A stretch of DNA of 11,158 nucleotides from Phycisphaerales bacterium. GTDB taxonomy: Bacteria; Planctomycetota; Phycisphaerae; SM23-33. A program made the translations under genes and the position numbers. The DNA is taken from NCBI GenBank assembly GCA_003485185.1, contig DNAS01000143.1, positions 936-12,093 of the forward strand, written 5' to 3'. The notes below the pieces were generated by a model. The model was given only the letters and a program-made list of their open reading frames with translations, had not been told where the DNA came from and searched no databases. Each line of letters opens with the position of its first letter. The first letter of the stretch is position 1. Shown in pieces: positions 6,048-11,158 of the stretch.

Positions 6048-7412
6048 ATGAACGACTGGACGAACTCCGAACTTCGCGTGGAGCGGGCGCAGGAGTTGTA
6101 CGAGGAGGGGCGCCTGGCCGAGGCCGCCGCCGAACTCCGCGCCGCCATCGAGGTCAACCCCTACAACGCGTCGTGGCACTTCAACCTCGGGCTGACGCTC
6201 GAGGCCATGGAGGACTACGAGCACGCGGTGGAGGCCTTCCGCCGCGCCGGCGAACTCGACGGGCAGGACCTCGAGACCCTCAACTCGCTGGGCGTGAACC
6301 TCAGCCGAATGGGCAGCTACGCCGAGGCGCTGGAGTGCTTCGAACGCATCGAGCGCATGGACCCGTCGTTCGAGCCGTGCTACTGCAACCGGATCATCAC
6401 CTACACGGAGATCGGCGAGCACGAAAAGGCCGAGACGATGTTCTTCCTCGCCCGGCAGGTCAAGGACGCCTGCCCGCTCTGCCTGTACAACATCGGAAAC
6501 AGCTACTTCGCGCAGAGCCTGCACGACCGCGCGGCGCAGTGCTTCCGCCAGGCGCTGGAACTTGACCCGAAGTGCCCCCAGGTCCACAGCCGCCTGGGCG
6601 AGACGCTCTGGGCGGCCGGAAAGCTGCCCCAGGCGTGCGAGGAATACCTCGCGGAGCTGCGGCTGAACCCCGGCGACATCGATTCGCTGCTGGACCTGGG
6701 CGAGCTGCTGATGGAGCGCAAGGAGTACGACCAGGCGGGCGAGAAGTTCCGCCGCGTGCTGGAGCTCGAGCCGGAAAACGCGGCCGCCCACGTGCAACTG
6801 GGCGACTTGGCGATGAAGCGCGGGCGCCTCGACCAGGCCGAGAAGGCCTACTGCCGGGCCCTCCGAGCCGATCCGAAGTACCCCGGCGCGCACAGCCGCC
6901 TGGGGCAACTGCTCATCAAGCGCCGCCAGTACGCCCAGGCGGTGCGCAACCTGTTCGAGGAAATCGCCTGCACCGGCGAGGACCCTGAGACGCTCCAGGA
7001 CGTCGGGCAACTGATGATGGAGGCCCGCCATGCCGAGTGCGCCAACGTCATCCTTCGCCGACTGGTGGAGCTGACACCCGACGACGCGGCGGCGCAGCAC
7101 AACCTGGCCGTCAGCTTCTTCCTGATGGACCGCATGGACGAGGGAATCCGCCACTGCCGGCGGGCGCTGAAGATCAAGCCCGGATACCTGCTGGCGCTGT
7201 ACAACCTGGCGCTGGCACACATGCAGAAGGGGCAACTTTCGCGGGCCCGGCGATACGCCGCGCGGGCACTGACCGTCGCGCCGAACGATCGGCGGGTGCT
7301 GCTGCTGTCGCGACGGCTGGGCATGACCGGCCTGTGGGACCGCCTCCGCGCCCGCCTGGTCGCCCGCCCGCGCCGCACCGCAGGAAAGGCGCCCCCAAAA
7401 ACGAGCCCGTAG
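6048..7412 (+). CDS. Tetratricopeptide-repeat protein (12 TPRs)
   Basis: This 454-residue protein has TPRs covering residues 7-414. Repeats 2 to 12 follow each other at exactly 34 residues without insertions (41-74, 75-108 and so on to 381-414). They carry the usual pattern: a small residue at position 8, Y/F or L at 11, A at 20, A or L at 27, and P at 32. The remaining 40 residues are basic and rich in Arg, Pro and Lys (from about 415), a possible nucleic-acid or membrane-surface contact. No signal peptide or membrane segment is seen, so it is probably a cytoplasmic protein-protein scaffold; no partner can be named. Cysteines cluster at C111, C113, C142 and C145 in repeats 4-5. The Shine-Dalgarno sequence is poor (GGGA only one base before the ATG), so the start is moderately sure. 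A dehydrogenase gene follows after 65 bp with no visible terminator. Confidence 0.88.
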   Translation: MNDWTNSELRVERAQELYEEGRLAEAAAELRAAIEVNPYNASWHFNLGLTLEAMEDYEHAVEAFRRAGELDGQDLETLNSLGVNLSRMGSYAEALECFERIERMDPSFEPCYCNRIITYTEIGEHEKAETMFFLARQVKDACPLCLYNIGNSYFAQSLHDRAAQCFRQALELDPKCPQVHSRLGETLWAAGKLPQACEEYLAELRLNPGDIDSLLDLGELLMERKEYDQAGEKFRRVLELEPENAAAHVQLGDLAMKRGRLDQAEKAYCRALRADPKYPGAHSRLGQLLIKRRQYAQAVRNLFEEIACTGEDPETLQDVGQLMMEARHAECANVILRRLVELTPDDAAAQHNLAVSFFLMDRMDEGIRHCRRALKIKPGYLLALYNLALAHMQKGQLSRARRYAARALTVAPNDRRVLLLSRRLGMTGLWDRLRARLVARPRRTAGKAPPKTSP

Positions 7413-7477
7413 CCTCGTCACGCCCGCCCGCGCCGGCGAAACCAGTTCTAGGCCTCCAACACAGGGAAATCCGCCTG

Positions 7478-8452
7478 ATGAACGCATCCGCAAGACCCGT
7501 CGTCGTCGTCACGGAAACGCTCTCGCAGCGCGCGCTGGACTACCTGCGCGAGCACGTGGAGGTGCGCAAGATCGCGATGGAGGACGTCGAGCGGCACATC
7601 GCCGACGCCGACGCGCTGATCGTCCGCACCTACACGCAGGTCCGCCCGCCGCTGCTGGACCAGGCGAAGAAGCTCAAGGTCGTCGGGCGCGCGGGCGTCG
7701 CCCTGGAGAACATCGACGTCCCCGCCTGCCGCCAGCGCGGCATCGAGGTCGTCCACACGCCTGAGGCCAACACCCTCGCCGTCGTCGATTACACCACGCG
7801 GATGATGATCGAGATGAACCGGCGGTTCTGGCCGCTGGCGGGGCACGTGCCGCCCGAGGAGTTCCACAAGATCCGCAAGCAGGCGTTCGGGCGGTTCCTC
7901 TCGTCCTGCACGCTGGGCATCGTCGGTTGCGGACGCATCGGCAGCCGCGTCGGGCGCATCGCCGCGGCCATGGGAATGACGGTGCTCTACAACGACATCA
8001 AACCCATCCGCCTGGACTATCCCGCGCAGGCCGTCGACAAGCCCACGCTCTACGCCCGCAGCGACATCGTGACCATCCACGTGCCCATGACCGACCTGAC
8101 GCGAAAGTTCATCAACGCCGGGTCGCTCGCGCAGTTCAAGGATGGCGCGCAATTTATCAACGCCGCGCGCGGGCAATGCGTCGATTCCGCGGCGCTGGCC
8201 GACGCCCTCCGCGCGGGCCGGCTGTCCGCTGCCGTCATCGACTGCCACGACCCCGAGCCTCCGCCGCCGGACTACCCGCTGTTCCACCTGGGCGACAAGC
8301 AGGGAAACGTCATCCTGACGCCCCACGCCGCAGCCCGCGTGCCCGAGGCCATGGAACGCATGAGCGACGTGGTCTACGACATCGTGGCCATTCTCTCCGG
8401 CCAGGTGCCGAAGTTCCCCGCCCAGCCCGACGCCTGGGGCGGGGGGGAGTGA
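7478..8452 (+). CDS. D-2-hydroxyacid dehydrogenase (phosphoglycerate dehydrogenase-like)
   Basis: This 324-residue NAD-dependent D-isomer 2-hydroxyacid dehydrogenase interconverts a 2-oxoacid and a D-2-hydroxyacid. The Rossmann motif is G150-x-G152-x-x-G155 with D173 at the end of the next strand, which favours NAD over NADP. The catalytic triad is R231 (NAARG), E260 (DPEPPP) and H283 (TPHAAA), with the 29- and 23-residue spacing seen in phosphoglycerate dehydrogenase. The substrate loop reads GRAGVALENID, where most SerA proteins have GRAGVGVDNID. The ACT regulatory domain is absent, so the protein matches the short SerA-like, hydroxypyruvate reductase or lactate dehydrogenase group, and the exact substrate is open. 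AGGGA at 7463-7467 lies 10 bases before the ATG. No serB or serC gene is nearby to support serine synthesis. It probably shares the transcript of the TPR gene. Confidence 0.92.
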   Translation: MNASARPVVVVTETLSQRALDYLREHVEVRKIAMEDVERHIADADALIVRTYTQVRPPLLDQAKKLKVVGRAGVALENIDVPACRQRGIEVVHTPEANTLAVVDYTTRMMIEMNRRFWPLAGHVPPEEFHKIRKQAFGRFLSSCTLGIVGCGRIGSRVGRIAAAMGMTVLYNDIKPIRLDYPAQAVDKPTLYARSDIVTIHVPMTDLTRKFINAGSLAQFKDGAQFINAARGQCVDSAALADALRAGRLSAAVIDCHDPEPPPPDYPLFHLGDKQGNVILTPHAAARVPEAMERMSDVVYDIVAILSGQVPKFPAQPDAWGGGE

Positions 8453-8458
8453 TCCCCC
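8443..8458. terminator. GC-rich hairpin over the dehydrogenase stop codon
   Basis: GGGGGA (8443-8448) and TCCCCC (8453-8458) form a 6-bp stem with a 4-base loop, GTGA, that contains most of the TGA stop. No U-run follows, so it is not a standard intrinsic terminator; it could stop 3' decay or have no role. The decamer GATCCCCCGG at 8451-8460 occurs again at 8487-8496. Confidence 0.3.
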
Positions 8459-8528
8459 GGCGGAATCCGGGCAAACCGTGCGGTTCGATCCCCCGGGCGC
8501 ATTCCGTCTGTGCGAAGGATTTCATTGC

Positions 8529-8556
8529 GGATTTCGGATTGTGGATTGCGGATTGG
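8529..8556. repeat. Four tandem copies of a 7-bp GGATTNN unit
   Basis: GGATT starts at 8529, 8536, 8543 and 8550, exactly 7 bp apart, with variable last two bases (TC, GT, GC, GG). The last copy runs into the left end of the REPIN-like element. On the far side the complementary word CAATCC appears at 8646-8651, so similar words flank the element in inverted orientation. Confidence 0.75.
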
Positions 8557-8631
8557 GTGCCACGGCCAAGCGTTGTTTGTTTGGCCGTGCGATAGACACC
8601 CTCAAGCAAACAACGCTTGAGGGTGGCACCC
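8555..8631. repeat. REPIN-like element: two inverted REP hairpins
   Basis: The 77-bp element has ends GGGTGC (8555-8560) and GCACCC (8626-8631). The left hairpin has arms CACGGCCAAG (8561-8570) and TTTGGCCGTG (8580-8589) around the 9-base loop CGTTGTTTG. The right hairpin has arms CACCCTCAAG (8597-8606) and CTTGAGGGTG (8616-8625) around CAAACAACG, the exact reverse complement of the left loop. The two halves are therefore one repeat in opposite orientation, separated by 7 bp, with paired changes in the stems. This is the layout of REPINs, short non-autonomous elements moved by REP-associated tyrosine transposases (RAYT, IS200-like). No transposase is in the window, so mobility is inferred from structure only. 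Confidence 0.75.
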
Positions 8632-8755
8632 GTTCCCGGGCTCTTCAATCCGAATTCCAAAATACGAAATTCCCTTTTCCAATCCCTTATCCCTACCGCC
8701 CGGGGCGGCCCGAAGGACGCGGGTTTCCCGGTTTCGCCGGGGGCTTTGTATTTTG

Positions 8756-8783
8756 TTGACATGGTTTGGCGGCCTCATATAAT
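8756..8783 (+). promoter_or_regulatory. Consensus sigma-70 promoter for the HEAT-repeat gene
   Basis: A perfect TTGACA (8756-8761) and a perfect TATAAT (8778-8783) are 16 bp apart. Transcription would start near 8790, leaving a leader of about 124 bases before the ATG at 8914. Two perfect hexamers suggest strong, largely constitutive expression. The leader contains a small hairpin (GCGGC/GCCGC near 8799-8813) and the heptamer CCGAGAC twice (8843-8849, 8869-8875), but no riboswitch class was recognised. Confidence 0.8.
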
Positions 8784-8913
8784 CGCACGAGCACCGGGCG
8801 GCGTCGGCCGCGCGGGGTGTTTTCATTCCATACGTTCATAAGCCGAGACGGTTTGAGGCGACGCACAACCGAGACAAGGTAGTCAACTCATTCGAATCAG
8901 TACGGGAGAAAGC

Positions 8914-11124
8914 ATGGACACGCCGAAGACTCGCACGCTTCTGGTTCCGGTGGTGATGGGATGCCTGTTGCTGACAGGCTCGTTGGCCTGGTCGCAGGAG
9001 GCAGCCGAGGCCCCCGCGACGGCCGAAGAGGCCCCGGCCACCACGCCGGCCGCCGAACCCGCCGACACCAAGATGCCCACCAAACTGGCGGACCAGTGGA
9101 AAGACATGCTGCACTACATTCGCCTGGCGCGGGGCGACCTGGCCAAGAACTACGCCGAGGCCATCCTCGCCGGCGGCGCCCAGCCGAGGGAACTCTACCT
9201 CCTGAGCACCGAAACCCCCACCTGGATGGCGGACCTCGCCCGCGGCAGCCGCATCGAGGGGCTCAAGGACACCCTCGACAAGATCCGCAAGATGATCGAG
9301 GACGGCTACGAGTCCGAACGCGCCGACCCCGACCAGATCGCCAAGGCCATCGACATGCTCCAGAAGGGCGTGACCAGCTACAGCGTGGGCGTCGAACGCC
9401 TCAAGCGCAGCGGGGAATACGCCGTTCCGCAGCTCGTCCAGAAGCTCACCGATCCCCAGGCCGACGACGCCCTCAAGGAACGCATCGTCACCGCGCTGCC
9501 CAAGCTGGGCAAGGACGTCGTCCGTCCGCTGGCGATGGCGCTGGTCTCGGTCGACAACGCGAAAGTCCAGGAGTGGCTGGCGCGGGCGATCGGCGAGATC
9601 GGCTATCCCCATGCCGCGCCGCAGCTCAAGGAGCTGATCGACCGCAAGGACACCCTCGACAGCGTCCGCAAGGTCGCCCAGGCGTCGCTGCTGGCCTGCG
9701 GCGGACCGATGGCCGAGAAGAAGGGCGCCGCGGAGATGTATTTCGAGCTGGCCGAGCGGTACTACTACCAGTCCGAGTCCGTCGCTCCCGACGCCCGCTA
9801 TGAGAAGGCGAACGTCTGGTCGTGGCAGAAGGGCCTGGGCCTGGTGCACACGGCGGTTCCGCAGCAGATTTTCTGCGACGTCTACGCGATGCGTTGCGCC
9901 GCCCGGACGCTCGAACTGGATGCGAAGTTCTATCCGGCCGTGTCGCTCTGGCTGGCGGCGAACCTGAAGCGGACAGCCGACCTGCCCGCGGGGCAGGCCG
10001 ACCCGACCCTCGCCAAGGACGAGCCGACGGCGGAGTTCTACGCCCTGGCCAGCCCGGCGAAGTATCTCCAGCACGTCCTGGCGCGGGCCCTGAAGGACCA
10101 GGACAGCGCGGTGGCCATCGGCGCCATCGAGGCGCTGGCGCAGACCGCGGGCGTCAAGAGCCTGGTGGAAGTCACCGGCGGCGCCCAGCCTCTCGTGCAG
10201 GCACTGACGTACGGCGACCGGCGGGTGCAGTTCCTCTCCGCCTGGGCGCTGGCCAACGCCCGCCCCGACAAGAGCATCGGGCAGGCGCGCGATGAGCACG
10301 TCGTCATGCTCGTGCTGGCCAAGGCCATCGCCCAGACCGGCGCCAAGCGGGCGCTGATCTCCGCCCAGGGCGACCAGGCCAACAAACTCAAGGACGCCGT
10401 GCGGGCTGCGGGCTTCGAGCTGGTCGAGGCTGCGGACCCCGCGCAGGCCGACGTGGGGACTGGAGTCGACGTGATCGTGCTGGCTGGTCTGAGCGACCCC
10501 GCCGCGACGGTCCGGGCGGTTCGCGCCACCCCAGCCCTGGCGATCGTGCCCGTCGTCGTCGCCTCGGAAACGCCCGCCGTTCGCGCCCTGGCCGAAAAGG
10601 ACAAGCGCATCGTCCTGCTGGCTGAGGACGCCGACGTCGCCAAGACGCTCGGGGACGCCGTCGCCCTCGGGCCCGGCGCCCCGATGGACGAGGCTGAAGC
10701 CGAAGCCTGGGCCATCCGCGCCGCCGAGGCCGTCCGAATGCTCGGACTGACCGGAACCAAGGTGTTCAACCTCGTCCTGGTCCGTGACGCGCTGGTTTCG
10801 GCCCTGTCCGACAAGCGACAGGCGGTGCAGGTCGCTGCCGCCAAGGCCCTTGCCGTCGTCAACGACGCCGCCGCCCAGGGCGCCCTGGCGAAATTCGCCA
10901 TCGACGCCGCCGGCGACGAGAAGGTCCGCGTCGCCGCGTTCGCCGCCCTGGCCGAGTCCATCCGCACGCACGGAAACCAGTTGGCGGACGCCGCCTCCCA
11001 GGCCGTCCTCGACGTGGTCCAGGCGCCCGGCTCGGCCGAGTTGAAGAACGCTGCGGCGCAGGCCGCCGGCGCCATGAACCTGCCCAGCGAAAAGATCATC
11101 CAACTGATCGTTCCGGGCAAGTGA
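8914..11124 (+). CDS. Secreted HEAT-repeat protein with an embedded receiver-like domain
   Basis: This is a 736-residue protein. Residues 1-27 form a Sec signal peptide: basic start, hydrophobic core 9-24, and A25-W26-S27 before a likely cut at Q28. C17 lies inside the hydrophobic core, so a lipoprotein is less likely. An Ala/Glu/Pro/Thr linker (28-52) follows. Helical HEAT-like repeats cover about 160-268, 380-475 and 617-736; 272-370 is a helical, aromatic-rich region resembling TPRs. Residues about 478-588 alternate beta and alpha like a CheY receiver but lack the phospho-acceptor Asp. GGGAG (8904-8908) lies 5 bases before the ATG. It has its own strong promoter and stands alone, so it is probably an abundant periplasmic scaffold. 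No catalytic motif was seen and the function is unknown. Confidence 0.87.
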   Translation: MDTPKTRTLLVPVVMGCLLLTGSLAWSQEAAEAPATAEEAPATTPAAEPADTKMPTKLADQWKDMLHYIRLARGDLAKNYAEAILAGGAQPRELYLLSTETPTWMADLARGSRIEGLKDTLDKIRKMIEDGYESERADPDQIAKAIDMLQKGVTSYSVGVERLKRSGEYAVPQLVQKLTDPQADDALKERIVTALPKLGKDVVRPLAMALVSVDNAKVQEWLARAIGEIGYPHAAPQLKELIDRKDTLDSVRKVAQASLLACGGPMAEKKGAAEMYFELAERYYYQSESVAPDARYEKANVWSWQKGLGLVHTAVPQQIFCDVYAMRCAARTLELDAKFYPAVSLWLAANLKRTADLPAGQADPTLAKDEPTAEFYALASPAKYLQHVLARALKDQDSAVAIGAIEALAQTAGVKSLVEVTGGAQPLVQALTYGDRRVQFLSAWALANARPDKSIGQARDEHVVMLVLAKAIAQTGAKRALISAQGDQANKLKDAVRAAGFELVEAADPAQADVGTGVDVIVLAGLSDPAATVRAVRATPALAIVPVVVASETPAVRALAEKDKRIVLLAEDADVAKTLGDAVALGPGAPMDEAEAEAWAIRAAEAVRMLGLTGTKVFNLVLVRDALVSALSDKRQAVQVAAAKALAVVNDAAAQGALAKFAIDAAGDEKVRVAAFAALAESIRTHGNQLADAASQAVLDVVQAPGSAELKNAAAQAAGAMNLPSEKIIQLIVPGK

Positions 11125-11158
11125 GATTGACCCTGTTAGGCTCTGTCTGAAAACACCA
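11125..11158. other. Window end after the HEAT-repeat gene
   Basis: Only 34 bases remain after the stop. No terminator hairpin is visible and the stretch is too short to interpret. Confidence 0.6.

Larger units (their letters stand above)
8453..8755. other. Non-coding stretch between the dehydrogenase and HEAT-repeat genes
   Basis: No reading frame here looks like a gene; the short open ones run through repeats and have no Shine-Dalgarno sequence or domain. It holds a 7-bp tandem repeat, a 77-bp REPIN-like double hairpin and, from 8643 to about 8695, an AT-rich patch with near copies of CGAATTCC (8651-8658 and 8665-8673). A weak hairpin, CCGG(G)-type, lies near 8728-8742. Confidence 0.7.

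Noticed and set aside
5814..7493. A 559-codon minus-strand frame opposite the TPR gene
   Set aside because: The plus strand carries 12 clear TPRs; the antisense product has no domain and comes from high GC.
8720..8750. Possible intrinsic terminator hairpin before the HEAT-gene promoter
   Set aside because: The stem is only about 5 bp and no U-run follows directly.
8478..8759. Short open frames in the 8.5-8.8 kb spacer
   Set aside because: They run through the REPIN-like hairpins and lack a Shine-Dalgarno sequence or any domain.
8836..11103. A 755-codon open frame on the minus strand opposite the HEAT-repeat gene
   Set aside because: Its translation is Gly/Leu/Asp/Val-rich with no recognisable domain, and it mirrors the codon bias of the real gene with its signal peptide, Shine-Dalgarno sequence and promoter on the plus strand.
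11130..11158. The final bases (GGCTCTGTCTGAAAA) look somewhat like an insertion-sequence end
   Set aside because: Only one possible end is visible, with no transposase or matching repeat in the window; the sequence just beyond the window would be needed.

Overview
The window is a GC-rich bacterial segment. Its gene style points to Planctomycetota (PVC group), perhaps Phycisphaerae: a CBM9-like protein in an amino-sugar operon, a NagB/PIG-L fusion, an all-TPR protein, a secreted HEAT-repeat protein and a REPIN-like intergenic element. That assignment is an inference from gene content and composition, not a search result. There are eight protein genes, one of them cut by the left edge. No rRNA, tRNA, CRISPR array, phage gene or transposase gene was seen.

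Left part (1-5898): a sugar-metabolism locus. A ROK-family repressor runs leftward and off the edge. It diverges from a tight four-gene rightward operon: a cytoplasmic CBM9-like protein, a fused glucosamine-6-phosphate deaminase/PIG-L deacetylase, a sugar-phosphate nucleotidyltransferase and a galactokinase-like GHMP kinase. All three junctions overlap by 4 bp or sit within a few bases, so the genes are probably translated together. The 130-bp divergent spacer holds a TTGACA box and two interleaved inverted repeats, a good candidate operator for the ROK protein. As a working model, the kinase makes a sugar-1-phosphate, the nucleotidyltransferase activates it to an NDP-sugar, and the NagB/PIG-L protein feeds acetylated or free amino-sugar phosphate to fructose-6-phosphate. 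The kinase has Lys where galactokinases have the Glu that contacts the sugar C6 hydroxyl, so its substrate may not be galactose.

Middle part (5899-8452): a promoter with a TATAAT box precedes a 454-residue protein built almost wholly of 12 TPR repeats. A D-2-hydroxyacid dehydrogenase without an ACT domain follows, probably in the same transcript.

Right part (8453-11158): a 461-bp non-coding stretch carries a 77-bp REPIN-like double hairpin with compensatory stem changes, a 7-bp tandem repeat, and a promoter with perfect TTGACA and TATAAT hexamers. That promoter drives a secreted 736-residue HEAT-repeat protein with an embedded degenerate receiver-like domain. The window ends 34 bases after its stop.
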